DNA of 64,000 nt from an uncultured Bacteroidales bacterium. Lineage in GTDB: Bacteria; Bacteroidota; Bacteroidia; Bacteroidales; Bacteroidaceae. The translations under genes were made by a program, and so were the position numbers. Below, in pieces: positions 1 to 8,828 of the stretch. The notes beneath the pieces are model-generated. The model worked only from the letters and a program-made list of their open reading frames with translations, had not been told where the DNA came from and searched no databases. Numbering within the stretch: position 1 is the stretch's first letter; each line of letters starts with the position of its first letter. The DNA is taken from the NCBI GenBank assembly GCA_902801325.1, contig CADCHQ010000009.1, positions 1-64,000 on the forward strand. The letters run 5' to 3'.

Positions 1-1
1 A

Positions 2-163
2 ATTGCGTTAAAAAACATCTATCGAGATTATGATTTGTTGTATCCACAAGGATGCGGTTTCTATTTCTCAGAACGAATAATTAATGCTATGCAACACGAA
101 AATATTGTTGGATATGACCTTGTTAAAGGTGGATATTTTTATGAAGAAATGGTTTTTATCTAA
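2..163 (+). CDS. C-terminal fragment of an unidentified protein
   Basis: An open frame enters from the left edge and ends at TAA 161-163, leaving 53 residues. The visible part includes LYPQGCGFYFSERII and ends in GGYFYEEMVFI. The Tyr-Pro, Gly-rich and Phe-Ser pattern followed by a late acidic pair is loosely like the end of GT31-type glycosyltransferases, but this is only a resemblance. The start and most of the protein lie outside the window, so no function is assigned. A perfect 7-1-7 palindrome follows the stop within 10 bases. Confidence 0.55.
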   Translation: MALKNIYRDYDLLYPQGCGFYFSERIINAMQHENIVGYDLVKGGYFYEEMVFI

Positions 164-172
164 TGACCCGAC

Positions 173-187
173 GCACGATAATCGTGC
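173..187 (+). terminator. Short hairpin after the partial gene
   Basis: GCACGAT-a-ATCGTGC is a perfect 7-bp inverted repeat ten bases after the stop of the leftmost gene. No T-tract follows, so it may be a 3'-end stabilising hairpin rather than a classical intrinsic terminator. Confidence 0.3.
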
Positions 188-258
188 CAACCAAACTCAT
201 ATAAATTCCAATTTATCAAACACTTAGCAGTTTTGCCTAGTGAAGAATTAAACAAATC

Positions 259-278
259 AGGAGGCCTTCGGGTCTCCT
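259..278 (-). terminator. Candidate terminator downstream of engB
   Basis: AGGAGGCC-ttcg-GGTCTCCT forms an 8-bp stem with one G-T pair and a stable UUCG-type loop. Read on the minus strand it is followed by gatttgtttaatt, a weak T-rich tail, so it could end the engB transcript about 230 bases after the engB stop. The plus-strand side lacks a T-tract. Confidence 0.4.
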
Positions 279-320
279 GAGTTGCGTTAATCGGCATTGC
301 GCTATTGCCTAACCTGCCAA

Positions 321-425
321 AGGGTCTACGCTTGCGTAAGGAACTGGAGCAAGAATGGTCAATCCTCCGCTCGGCGACGTCAGGAGACGCTTGCGTAGCA
401 AAGCGGAGCAAGAATGTTCAATACT
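321..425. repeat. Two tandem copies of a dispersed intergenic element
   Basis: Two related units sit side by side. Both carry acgcttgcgta, then a variable stretch, then ggagcaagaatg followed by g/ttcaat. The second unit (366-425) is bounded by TCCGCT and AGCGGA, so it can fold on itself. A nearly identical copy of the second unit lies at 42230-42292 and a diverged copy at 21886-21917. The stretch 164-508 holds no gene other than these repeats, two hairpins and the 65-bp repeat next to engB. Confidence 0.75.
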
Positions 426-444
426 CAATGTTGAGGCTATGCCT

Positions 445-509
445 CGAGTCTGCTCACGCTCGGCAAAGCTGATGCGAGCATCGCTCTGCTCTCGCTTAAT
501 CGCAGCCTT
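445..509 (-). repeat. 65-bp dispersed repeat, copy 1 (abuts the engB stop)
   Basis: On the minus strand this starts at the last base of the engB stop codon, with AAGGCTGCGATTAAGC. By direct alignment it matches 58 of 65 bases of 44401-44465, which lies inside the DUF554 coding sequence. Read in the same frame, both copies translate to similar peptides (EQSDARISFAEREQTR here, EQSDACISTAEREQAR there). Confidence 0.85.
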
Positions 510-1096
510 CAATGCTCCTCGTTAATGCTATAGATGTACTCCAGCAACTCATCCCTACCCTCTCGGGTTTCTGCTGAGGTAACGAAGTGTGGTGGTAGTT
601 CTTCCCATTCTTCTTCCAAAGTCTTGAGGAAAGTGGTGACATTAGCAAAGGTTTTGGCACGAGATTGCTTGTCGGCTTTGGTGAAAACGAGGGAGAAGGG
701 AACACCATTCTCACCGAGGAAATGAATGAAATCGAGGTCTATCTGCTGAGGTGTGAGACGACTATCGATGAGAACAAACAAACACAGAAGTTGCTGACGA
801 CCAATGACATAGTTGTGAATCATCTCCACCAGTTTGTCCTGCTCTTTCTTCGAGCGTTTAGCATATCCGTAACCTGGTAGGTCAACAAGATACCAGGAGT
901 CATCGACTTGGAAATAGTTGATGAGCATGGTTTTACCCGGCATACTACTCGTTTTTGCTAAGCCTTTGTGCTGGGTAAGCATGTTGATGAGACTGCTCTT
1001 TCCCACATTCGACCTTCCGATGAAGGCATATTCTGGTTCAGTTGTTTGTGGACACTGAGTAACCGATGGGCTGCTGGTGATGTAGATGGATTTCAT
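509..1096 (-). CDS. engB: EngB/YsxC-family ribosome-biogenesis GTPase
   Basis: 195 residues, the usual length of the TrmE-Era-EngA-EngB-Septin-like GTPase EngB (YihA/YsxC), which assists assembly of the large ribosomal subunit. The G-protein motifs are complete: G1 GRSNVGKS at residues 27-34, G3 DLPGYGYAK at 72-80, G4 TKAD at 139-142 and G5 TSA at 173-175. The Met start at 1096 gives the normal N-terminus (MKSIYITSSP), with the first GTPase motif at the expected distance. The protein ends INEEH, and its TGA stop lies at the edge of a dispersed 65-bp repeat, so the 3' end has probably been shaped by that element. A REP-like palindrome lies just upstream of the start. Confidence 0.95.
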   Translation of the reverse strand: MKSIYITSSPSVTQCPQTTEPEYAFIGRSNVGKSSLINMLTQHKGLAKTSSMPGKTMLINYFQVDDSWYLVDLPGYGYAKRSKKEQDKLVEMIHNYVIGRQQLLCLFVLIDSRLTPQQIDLDFIHFLGENGVPFSLVFTKADKQSRAKTFANVTTFLKTLEEEWEELPPHFVTSAETREGRDELLEYIYSINEEH

Positions 1097-1104
1097 ACAG
1101 ACTC

Positions 1105-1136
1105 TCTCCCCGCTCTCCCTGTCAGGGAGAGAGCAG
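1105..1136. repeat. REP-like GC-rich palindrome upstream of engB
   Basis: CTCTCCCT and AGGGAGAG surround a three-base centre. This is one of about ten spacer palindromes in the window built from C-runs and G-runs with a purine-rich tail. Confidence 0.6.
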
Positions 1137-1215
1137 AATGGTTTAGTGGGAAGAATTCTACTTTATTCGATTATCTTTATACTATTACTTCTTTTTATAT
1201 GTGTAAGCGTATATG

Positions 1216-1253
1216 CTCCCCCTCGCTACAAGAGAGGGGGCAAGGGGGGTGAG
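1216..1253. repeat. REP-like GC-rich palindrome downstream of the DUF3078 gene
   Basis: CTCCCCCTC and GAGGGGG form a stem around a short AC-rich loop, followed by a purine tail (caaggggggtgag). It lies just after the DUF3078 stop on the minus strand and could also act as a transcript 3' end, but no T-tract follows. Confidence 0.6.
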
Positions 1254-1261
1254 TCCCCTTT

Positions 1262-2590
1262 TTAGAAACTATAACTCAATCCCAGTGACAACCACTCCTT
1301 GAACATCAGGTAACCGTGATCCTTCTTGTAGTTCTTGCTGGAATCATCGAAACGAGGATAAGCATAGAACTTGGCAGAGAGGTACTTGTTGATGGTGAAA
1401 TCAAGGGTATTCTCCCACTCAAACAGGGTGCTGTGGAAGTTCGAGAACCAATAGAAACGACTGGTCCACATCACATTCTTCATAACCTTGATTTTAGAGT
1501 TCACAGTCAGGTTAGGACCGAATTTATGAAGGAAATGATCGCTGCGATCCTTCAAACCATAGGTCGAGGGATAGTAGTACCAGTAGTCACTCTCCAGGTT
1601 CTCGGGATCACGATGATGATTGGAGTGTAGCTTCGAAACATAGGTCATGTAGTAGGCCAATGGAGAGATGTAGACTGAGAGGTCGAACTTGCCATTCTTG
1701 GATTTGTATTTCCAGTCCATACCGACAGATACCGTCAAGTAAAGCGGAGTAGCAAAGCGAGCTTTCCAGTCTATCTTATTCTTCTCATAGAATGGAGCCA
1801 ACTGGGTGTATGACATCACTTGACCCGTGTAGAACCAGTTCTTGGCTGCTTTGTAACCCAACTTTGAGGTGATGCGCAACAAGTTGTTGGTAACACGCAT
1901 CTTGTGGTGTTCATCCGAACTGGTAGTCTGGAAACCAAGTTGAGCTTCCAACTTATTGTCCCACTGCACTTTCTGCTTATTGTCGAAGTTAGCATTCAGG
2001 GTAAGCGTACCAATGCCTGCATAGTTGTTCTCACCACCTTGATACCAGTTGTCGCTGAAGTAAGACTGTGTGAACTGAAGGCTTGCACTACCCGAAGTTT
2101 TCCAGAACTTAGGTTTCTTTGGTATGAGAGGAATGGTATCGGGTACATCGGTATCCAGTTCCACAGCAACGGCTTTCTCAGCCAGTTTGGGTTCAACCAC
2201 AGTAACCGGAGCCTTTATCTCCTCACGCAAAGCAGGAGATTCCTTTAAGGTAGCCTCAGTCTGAGAAAACAACCTAGGATTCATCACATACAACTGAGCA
2301 AGAGCCCTATCCGATGCAGTGGTTTCGGGAAGAGAATACTCATCACCAATGCCCATCATCGACTGAACTGGACGCGAATAATAGGTTCCAGGAGTCATCA
2401 CACGGAAGAAATAGGGGTTCAGTTTCACCTCTTCGGCTTGCTCCTTAGCATTGGAAACCGACTGGTCTCTTTGCTCTATGAGGGAGAGAAGTTCCTTCAT
2501 ATAAGCATCTGATCCTTCACTCTTTACGCTGTTTTGTGCATGTAATGGTAGAACTGTTGCCAGCATCACCAAAAGGAATGTCTTCTTCAT
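1262..2590 (-). CDS. DUF3078 outer-membrane beta-barrel protein
   Basis: 442 residues beginning with a clear signal peptide (MKKTFLLVMLATVLPLHAQ). The N-terminal third is low-complexity and charged. From about residue 160 the sequence has the alternating aromatic strands of an outer-membrane barrel, including SLQFTQSYFSDNWYQGGENN, typical of the Bacteroidetes DUF3078 family. It ends LSLGLSYSF, and a terminal aromatic residue is usual for barrel insertion by BAM. The function of the family is unknown. It is transcribed toward engB with a repeat-filled gap, so co-transcription is uncertain. Confidence 0.85.
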   Translation of the reverse strand: MKKTFLLVMLATVLPLHAQNSVKSEGSDAYMKELLSLIEQRDQSVSNAKEQAEEVKLNPYFFRVMTPGTYYSRPVQSMMGIGDEYSLPETTASDRALAQLYVMNPRLFSQTEATLKESPALREEIKAPVTVVEPKLAEKAVAVELDTDVPDTIPLIPKKPKFWKTSGSASLQFTQSYFSDNWYQGGENNYAGIGTLTLNANFDNKQKVQWDNKLEAQLGFQTTSSDEHHKMRVTNNLLRITSKLGYKAAKNWFYTGQVMSYTQLAPFYEKNKIDWKARFATPLYLTVSVGMDWKYKSKNGKFDLSVYISPLAYYMTYVSKLHSNHHRDPENLESDYWYYYPSTYGLKDRSDHFLHKFGPNLTVNSKIKVMKNVMWTSRFYWFSNFHSTLFEWENTLDFTINKYLSAKFYAYPRFDDSSKNYKKDHGYLMFKEWLSLGLSYSF

Positions 2591-2692
2591 ACGATTTCAG
2601 TTATTTCAGTGCAAAAATACAAATAAATTAAGAGTTAAGGGTTAAGAATTAAGAATTATTTCGTAATTTTAATCTTCATTCCTCGGTTGTTG

Positions 2693-2806
2693 TATCTTTA
2701 ACCTTCGAGACTCGGTCTTTCATATCTTTAACCTTCGAGACTCGGTCTTTCATATCTTTAACCTTCGGAACTCGGTCTTTCATAACTTTAACCTTCGGAA
2801 CTCGCT
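2693..2806. repeat. 30-bp tandem repeat, about 3.8 copies
   Basis: Three full units and a partial fourth of a 30-bp sequence starting TATCTTTAACCTTCG and ending GGTCTTTCA, with only a few substitutions. It lies in the 470-bp gap between the DUF3078 gene and yidC, well upstream of the yidC promoter. A minus-strand frame through it would encode a VSKVKDMKDR-like 10-residue repeat, but nothing supports it as a gene. Confidence 0.85.
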
Positions 2807-2949
2807 TGAACTTAGGATGCATCGAGTCAATACGGCAAATAAAGAATAAAAGTGCTCTGCACTTAGGCTTACAGCCTTCCATTATAACATCATAGCAAAA
2901 ACATGTGAACACGTTTTCGCCTTATGTTGCCATAATTTCCTATTCTTTA

Positions 2950-2981
2950 TTTGGTATTGCGCTCGATTTTCACTAACTTTG
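2950..2981 (+). promoter_or_regulatory. Bacteroidetes-type promoter for yidC
   Basis: TTTG at 2950-2953 and TAACTTTG at 2974-2981 are separated by 20 bp. This matches the -33/-7 consensus of the Bacteroidetes primary sigma factor. The yidC start is 80 bp downstream, leaving an A/T-rich leader. Confidence 0.7.
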
Positions 2982-3061
2982 CAGACACTTTGCGCTTACG
3001 CGCGTATATAAAAGATGTAAAATCATTAAATTGTCAAATTGTAAAATCGTAATATTAAACT

Positions 3062-4942
3062 ATGGATAAGAACACAATTACAGGATTCGTACTGATAGCA
3101 CTGGTGCTCATCCTATTCTCATGGTGGAGCCGTCCTTCAGAAGCTCAACTTCAAGAGATGGCTCGTAGGGATTCTATAGCACAAGTGGAGAAAGCAAGAC
3201 AAGCAGAATTGGAAAAAGAGAAAGCTACGAAGAAAGCAAACAAAGAAACCCAAGTGGCTACCCTGGATTCCACTTCTGCATTCTTTAGTGCCAAACAAGG
3301 TAATGCAGAAACCATCGACCTGAAGAACGAGAAAGTGAGTGTAACACTCTCTACCCAAGGTGGTGTCATAGAAGGTGCCGTGCTTTCGGAATATCAGGAC
3401 CAACAGAAGGAGAATGTGGTTCTGCTCTCAAAGGAGGATAGCCATTTCGGTTATACCCTGGAAACGAAAGCAGAAAACATCAAGAGTGAGGACATCTACT
3501 ACCAAGTGGCCGAACAAACTGACTCGAGTGTAACACTGGTTGCATCGGTTACTGGTGGTGAACTGAGAATAAAGTATCTCCTGCATCCCGACTCCTACAT
3601 GTTGGACTTCATCATCGAGAGTGAAGGACTGGAAAACCTGTTCTCCCCTTCTACCAAGCACATAGACCTCACTTGGGAAAATCGCATCCGCCAGCAAGAG
3701 AAAGGTGGTTCGTTTGAAACTCGCTATGCTGCACTCACCTATAAGATTAAAGATGAGGGTACCAAGAAGCTGAACGAAATGAAGGATGTGACCAAGCAGG
3801 TGGATAAGCAACTCGACTGGATTGACTTTAAGGACCAGTTCTTCTCCTCCATCATCATTGCACATCAGGATTTCCAGAACATCACCCTGCAAAGTACTCC
3901 CGAAGAGAAGAATTCGGGTTACCTGAAGCTATATAACGCACAGATGCAAACCCAGTTCGACCCCAGTGGCAAGCAACCAACTGAGATGCAGTTCTATCTG
4001 GGTCCCAATGATTTCCACACACTGAAAGCTACCAACAAACTATCGCTGAGTGACAAGAAACTGAAGCTGCAAAACCTGGTATACTTTGGTTGGCCTATCG
4101 TGAAGTGGATCAATCGTTTCTTCATCCTCTACCTCTTCGATTGGCTCACAGGATTTGGTCTGAACATGGGTATTGTGCTCCTGTTGCTCACTCTCATTGT
4201 GAAGGCTCTTGTCTATCCTGCTACGAAGAAGAGCTATCTGGCAAGTGCTCGCATGAGATTGCTGAAACCCGAAATGGACAAACTGAACGCTAAATATCCC
4301 AAGCAAGAAGATGCCATGAAGAAGCAACAAGAGATGATGTCGCTCTATAGTCAATATGGAGTTTCACCCATGGGAGGTTGTCTTCCTGCTCTCATACAGA
4401 TGCCTATCTGGATTGCACTCTTCAACTTCATTCCCAATGCAATAGAACTGCGTGGAGAAAGTTTCCTCTGGGCAAGTGATCTCAGTGCTTATGACGATGT
4501 TATTCGTTGGGGTAAGGACATCTGGCTCGTGGGTAACCACATCAGCATCTTCTGCTTGCTCTTCTCCCTTACCAACATCGGTAACACCTGGATCAGTATG
4601 AAACAACAACAGAGCAATGCTATGATGAGTCAGGAACAACAAGCACAAATGAAGATGATGCAGTGGATGATGGTGCTCATGCCTATTGCTTTCTTCTTCA
4701 TCTTCAACGACTACAGTTCTGGTCTTTCCTACTACTACTTCCTCTCTGGACTGACCACCATCCTCATTATGTGGGGCTTGCGTAAGTTCACTGATGACAA
4801 GAAACTCCGTCAGCAGTTGGATGATTACAAGGCTCGTCATCAGAACGATCCCAAGAAGATGGGTGGTTTTGCTGCACGACTGGAAGCTATGCAAAAGATG
4901 GCTGAGGAACAACAGAAAAAAAATAAAGGGTTAAGGGGTTAA
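3062..4942 (+). CDS. yidC: Membrane protein insertase YidC
   Basis: 626 residues. An N-terminal membrane segment (about residues 5-21, GFVLIALVLILFSWW) is followed by a charged linker and a large periplasmic beta domain. The conserved C-terminal insertase domain begins near residue 340 (YFGWPIVKWINRFFILYLFD) and contains MGGCLPALIQMPIWIALF, the hallmark of the YidC/Oxa1 family. YidC places membrane proteins into the inner membrane, alone or with SecYEG. The C-terminus is basic (EEQQKKNKGLRG), as expected for a ribosome-contacting tail. The S9 peptidase gene starts 19 bases later on the same strand, so they are probably co-transcribed. Confidence 0.97.
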   Translation: MDKNTITGFVLIALVLILFSWWSRPSEAQLQEMARRDSIAQVEKARQAELEKEKATKKANKETQVATLDSTSAFFSAKQGNAETIDLKNEKVSVTLSTQGGVIEGAVLSEYQDQQKENVVLLSKEDSHFGYTLETKAENIKSEDIYYQVAEQTDSSVTLVASVTGGELRIKYLLHPDSYMLDFIIESEGLENLFSPSTKHIDLTWENRIRQQEKGGSFETRYAALTYKIKDEGTKKLNEMKDVTKQVDKQLDWIDFKDQFFSSIIIAHQDFQNITLQSTPEEKNSGYLKLYNAQMQTQFDPSGKQPTEMQFYLGPNDFHTLKATNKLSLSDKKLKLQNLVYFGWPIVKWINRFFILYLFDWLTGFGLNMGIVLLLLTLIVKALVYPATKKSYLASARMRLLKPEMDKLNAKYPKQEDAMKKQQEMMSLYSQYGVSPMGGCLPALIQMPIWIALFNFIPNAIELRGESFLWASDLSAYDDVIRWGKDIWLVGNHISIFCLLFSLTNIGNTWISMKQQQSNAMMSQEQQAQMKMMQWMMVLMPIAFFFIFNDYSSGLSYYYFLSGLTTILIMWGLRKFTDDKKLRQQLDDYKARHQNDPKKMGGFAARLEAMQKMAEEQQKKNKGLRG

Positions 4943-4961
4943 AAGGTTAAAGGTTAATGAT

Positions 4962-7121
4962 ATGAAACGGAATTTCATTTACATTTTACATTTGACATTA
5001 TTCATTTTTGTAATGAGCGCTTGCAAGCAGTCAGAAGAGAACATCATCACACGAAGCGACATCAAACTGGAATCAGATGTTATGACTCCAGAAGCTTTGT
5101 GGGCAATGGGTAGAATAGGTTCTTACAGTGTCTCTCCCAACGGAGAGAAGGTAGCCTACCAAGTTAGTTACTACAGCGTAGAGGAAAACAGAAGTAATAC
5201 ACTTATCTACACACTCCCCCTTATGGGGGAGACGGAGGGGGCTCTATTGGGTCTGGGTTCTTCACCTGTTTGGCTTTCTGATGATAAGATAGCCTTTGAA
5301 TCGAAAGGTGAAGTTTGGACCATGAACAGTAAGGGTAAAGCTCGCAAGCAACTGACCAAAACTGATGGTGAAGTGGAAGGTTTCCTCTTCTCTCCCGACC
5401 AGAAGAAGGTGATCATCATCAAGCAAGTTCCTTACCACGATATCATTCAGGAGCGTCCTGCTGATCTTCCTAAGTCAACTGGTCGACTGGTAACTGATCT
5501 CATGTATCGTCATTGGGATCACTATGTTGAAAGCATACCCCACCCCTTCATCCTTGATCTGGAAACTGGTGAAGAGAAAGATATCCTCGAGGGTCTTCCC
5601 TATGAGTGTCCTATGGAGCCCTTTGGTGGTATAGAACAACTGGCTTGGAGCACTGATAGCAAACAGATTGCTTACACTTGCCGTACAAAAACGGGGCTCA
5701 TGATGAGCATCTCCACCGATAGCGACATCTTCCTTTATAATGTAGAAGACGGAGATGTAACCAACCTTTGCAAGCCTACTGACTATGAAATTCCTGAGGT
5801 TGATCCTACAAAGACACTGGCTACTCAGGCTGTTAATCAAGGTGAGGTTGACTATCAAGTTGGTTATGACCAGAATCCTAAGTTCTCACCTGATGGACGC
5901 TATCTTGCATGGACAAGCATGGAGCGTGATGGTTATGAAGCTGATCGTCTTCGTCTTTGCATCTATGACCTGAAGGAAGGCACCAAGCAGTATGTAACAG
6001 AATCCTTCGACAGCAATGTTGATGACTTTTGCTGGGCAAATGATAGTAAGACACTCTATTTCCTGGGTGTATGGCACGCAACTGAGAACCTCTATCGTAC
6101 CAACCTCCAAGGTGAGGTTAAGCAACTCAGCAACTATCAAGCTGACTTTGGTGCTCTGCAATTTATAGGAGCAAGAAGTAAGGAGCAAGGGGCAAGTTTG
6201 CTGATGGAGCAACACAATTACATGCATCCTGCTGACCTCTACCTCTGTTCTGTAAATGGTGATACCATCACCGACTTCCAACAAGTTACCCACGAGAACG
6301 ACCATATCCTCTCTCAGATAGCAGCAGGAGAAAGCGAAGCTCGTTGGATTAAGACTACTACTGGTGAGGACATGCTCTACTGGATTATCAAGCCACCTCA
6401 CTTCGATCCTAATAAGAAATACCCAACACTGCTCTTCTGTGAAGGTGGACCTCAGAGTCCCGTATCTCAGTTCTGGAGCTACAGATGGAACTTTATGATT
6501 ATGGCTGCTCAGGGATATGTTATCATAGCTCCCAATCGTCATGGTCTTCCTGGATTTGGTTTAGCTTGGCAAGAAGAAATCTCTGGTGACTGGACTGGTC
6601 AATGTATGAGAGACTATCTTGCAGCAATCGATGATGCTTGTGAGAATCTGCCTTATGTCGACAAGGATCACCTGGGTGCTGTAGGTGCTTCGTTTGGTGG
6701 TTTCTCTGTTTATTATCTGGCAGGTAATCATGATAAGCGTTTCAAGTGCTTCATTGCTCACGATGGTGCATTCAACCTGGAAGCTATGTACACAGAGACT
6801 GAGGAAAACTGGTTCTCTAACTGGGAATATGATGATGCTCCCTGGAATAAGGATATGACCGCACGTGCAAAGAAGACTTATGACAACAGTCCTCATCGCT
6901 TTGTTGACAAGTGGGATACTCCCATCCTCTGCATCCATGGTGAGAAGGATTACCGCATCAATGCTACTCAAGGTATGTCTGCATTCAATGCTGCTCGCAT
7001 GCGTGGTATAGAGGCTCAACTCCTCATCTTCCCTGATGAGAACCACTGGGTACTGAAACCACAGAATGGTATCTTGTGGCAACGCACTTACTTTGCTTGG
7101 CTTGATAAGTGGTTGAAATAG
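4962..7121 (+). CDS. S9-family (prolyl oligopeptidase/DPP-like) peptidase, predicted lipoprotein
   Basis: 719 residues. The signal ends in a lipobox (FVMSAC, Cys21), so it is probably a lipoprotein. Residues about 50-420 have the repeated beta-propeller character of S9 peptidases. The C-terminal alpha/beta-hydrolase domain has the triad Ser577 (GASFGGF), Asp663 (GEKDYRI) and His695 (ENHW). Together with the ANRHG-like PNRHGLPGFG loop this fits the dipeptidyl-peptidase/acylaminoacyl-peptidase branch that trims peptides in asaccharolytic or protein-using Bacteroidales. The exact specificity cannot be read from the sequence. A GC-rich palindrome of the spacer-repeat type lies inside the gene (5214-5231) and encodes LPLMGETEG in a propeller loop. 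Confidence 0.9.
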   Translation: MKRNFIYILHLTLFIFVMSACKQSEENIITRSDIKLESDVMTPEALWAMGRIGSYSVSPNGEKVAYQVSYYSVEENRSNTLIYTLPLMGETEGALLGLGSSPVWLSDDKIAFESKGEVWTMNSKGKARKQLTKTDGEVEGFLFSPDQKKVIIIKQVPYHDIIQERPADLPKSTGRLVTDLMYRHWDHYVESIPHPFILDLETGEEKDILEGLPYECPMEPFGGIEQLAWSTDSKQIAYTCRTKTGLMMSISTDSDIFLYNVEDGDVTNLCKPTDYEIPEVDPTKTLATQAVNQGEVDYQVGYDQNPKFSPDGRYLAWTSMERDGYEADRLRLCIYDLKEGTKQYVTESFDSNVDDFCWANDSKTLYFLGVWHATENLYRTNLQGEVKQLSNYQADFGALQFIGARSKEQGASLLMEQHNYMHPADLYLCSVNGDTITDFQQVTHENDHILSQIAAGESEARWIKTTTGEDMLYWIIKPPHFDPNKKYPTLLFCEGGPQSPVSQFWSYRWNFMIMAAQGYVIIAPNRHGLPGFGLAWQEEISGDWTGQCMRDYLAAIDDACENLPYVDKDHLGAVGASFGGFSVYYLAGNHDKRFKCFIAHDGAFNLEAMYTETEENWFSNWEYDDAPWNKDMTARAKKTYDNSPHRFVDKWDTPILCIHGEKDYRINATQGMSAFNAARMRGIEAQLLIFPDENHWVLKPQNGILWQRTYFAWLDKWLK
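5214..5231. repeat. REP-like palindrome inside the S9 peptidase gene
   Basis: CTCCCCC-ttat-GGGGGAG is a perfect 7-bp stem followed by acggaggggg. It has the same build as the spacer palindromes at 1216, 10403, 38944, 40056 and 40133. The reading frame is kept through it. Confidence 0.6.
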
Positions 7122-7127
7122 AGCCTT

Positions 7128-7191
7128 GTCAAATTGTCAAATTGTCAAATTGTCAAATCGTCAAATTGTCAAATTGTGAAATTGTCAAATC
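7128..7191. repeat. 8-bp satellite before the MFS gene
   Basis: Eight consecutive units of GTCAAATT with single-base variants fill nearly all of the gap between the S9 peptidase stop and the MFS start. Such a tract can change length by slippage and sits in the 5' untranslated region. Confidence 0.9.
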
Positions 7192-7200
7192 AAAATAATT

Positions 7201-8817
7201 ATGTCTGAACAAATCAAAACACTTCGCGACAGTGCTGGAATGCGCTGGACTGCTTTGCTGCTATTAGCATTAGCTATGTTCTGCAGCTACATCTTCATGG
7301 ACATCCTCTCTCCCATTAAAGACCTCATGCAGGAAACAAGAGGTTGGGATTCTACTGCCTTCGGAACTATGCAAGGCTCAGAGGTATTCCTCAATGTGTT
7401 TGTCTTCTTCCTCATCTTTGCAGGTATCATCCTCGACAAGATGGGTGTTCGCTTTACAGCTTTGCTTTCTGCATCAGTAATGCTTGTTGGTGCCTTTGTA
7501 AAGTGGTATGCTGTAAGTGAAAGTTTCATAGGAAGCAGTCTCGACACATGGTTCACCAATCATCTCAACTACATCCCTGTATTCGACGAACTGGGAGTAT
7601 CTCCTTTCTATGAAGGAATGCCCGCTTCAGCTAAGTTTGCTGCTGTAGGTTTCATGATATTTGGTTGTGGAGTAGAAATGGCTGGTATCACAGTAAGTCG
7701 TGGTATTGTTAAGTGGTTCAAAGGTCGCGAAATGGCACTTGCAATGGGTAGTGAAATGGCACTTGCTCGTCTGGGTGTAGCTACTTGCATGATCTTCTCC
7801 CCCTTCTTTGCTAAGCTTGGTGGTAAGGTAGATGTTAGCCGCAGTGTTGCTTTTGGTGTGGTTCTCCTTTGCATTGCCCTGATGATGACCATCGTTTACT
7901 TCTTCATGGATAAGAAGCTGGATAGCCAAACCGGTGAAGCAGAAGAAAAGGACGATCCCTTCAAGGTTAGTGACTTGGGTAAGATTCTCACCGACTCAGG
8001 TTTCTGGTTGGTAGCTCTGCTTTGTGTACTCTACTATTCTGCCATCTTCCCCTTCCAGAAGTATGCCGTGAATATGCTTCAGTGCAACCTTACACTTACA
8101 GAACCCAGTGCCGATAGTTTCTGGGCAAGCAGTCAGATTACCATCATTCAGTACGTCATCATGCTTATTGTTGCTGCAGCAGGTTTTGCTTCCAACTTCC
8201 AGAAGAAGAATGGCATGAAGTATGGTCTTCTCTCCATCTCCATCATTGCTCTTGTTGCCTATTGCTATATGGGTTACATGCGTCAGTCTGCTGAGAGCAT
8301 CTTTGCTGTATTCCCCTTGTTGGCAGTACTCATCACTCCTATTCTGGGTAGTTATGTCGATCACAAAGGTAAGGCTGCTTCCATGCTCGTACTGGGTAGT
8401 TTGTTGCTCATTGCATGTCACCTCACCTTTGCCTTCGTTCTTCCTCTGTTCAAGGGTAATGCTGTTGGTGGTATCATCATTGCTTATGTTACTATCCTTG
8501 TATTGGGAAGCTCATTCTCACTGGTTCCCGCATCTTTGTGGCCAAGTGTTCCCAAGTTGGTTGATGCTAAGGTGATTGGTAGTGCCTATGCGCTCATCTT
8601 CTGGATTCAGAACATTGGTCTTTGGCTCTTCCCCTTGCTTATTGGTAAGGTGCTTGATAAGACAAATCCCGGTGTAACAGATCCCACACAATTCAACTAC
8701 ACTGCTCCCCTTGTAATGCTTGCTTCCTTAGGTGTTGCAGCGCTCATTCTGGGTCTTGTGCTGAAAGTGGTTGACAAGAAGAAGGGTATTGGTCTTGAAG
8801 AACCCAACATTAAATAA
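7201..8817 (+). CDS. MFS transporter
   Basis: 538 residues with about twelve hydrophobic segments and a cytoplasmic loop near residues 236-260 (DSQTGEAEEKDDPFK) that separates two six-helix halves. This is the layout of the major facilitator superfamily. KMGVRFTALLSASVML after the second helix resembles the family's loop 2-3 motif. The substrate cannot be told from sequence. It follows the peptidase gene by 80 bases of satellite DNA and could take up peptides or their products, but this is only suggested by position. The next gene starts 11 bases after its stop. Confidence 0.9.
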   Translation: MSEQIKTLRDSAGMRWTALLLLALAMFCSYIFMDILSPIKDLMQETRGWDSTAFGTMQGSEVFLNVFVFFLIFAGIILDKMGVRFTALLSASVMLVGAFVKWYAVSESFIGSSLDTWFTNHLNYIPVFDELGVSPFYEGMPASAKFAAVGFMIFGCGVEMAGITVSRGIVKWFKGREMALAMGSEMALARLGVATCMIFSPFFAKLGGKVDVSRSVAFGVVLLCIALMMTIVYFFMDKKLDSQTGEAEEKDDPFKVSDLGKILTDSGFWLVALLCVLYYSAIFPFQKYAVNMLQCNLTLTEPSADSFWASSQITIIQYVIMLIVAAAGFASNFQKKNGMKYGLLSISIIALVAYCYMGYMRQSAESIFAVFPLLAVLITPILGSYVDHKGKAASMLVLGSLLLIACHLTFAFVLPLFKGNAVGGIIIAYVTILVLGSSFSLVPASLWPSVPKLVDAKVIGSAYALIFWIQNIGLWLFPLLIGKVLDKTNPGVTDPTQFNYTAPLVMLASLGVAALILGLVLKVVDKKKGIGLEEPNIK

Positions 8818-8828
8818 AAGAATAGCGA

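Noticed and set aside
2676..2912. 78-codon minus-strand frame with VSKVKDMKDR-like repeats
   Set aside because: It is created by the 30-bp tandem repeat, whose length is a multiple of three. There is no promoter, no signal and the N-terminal half has odd composition (many Cys/Phe).
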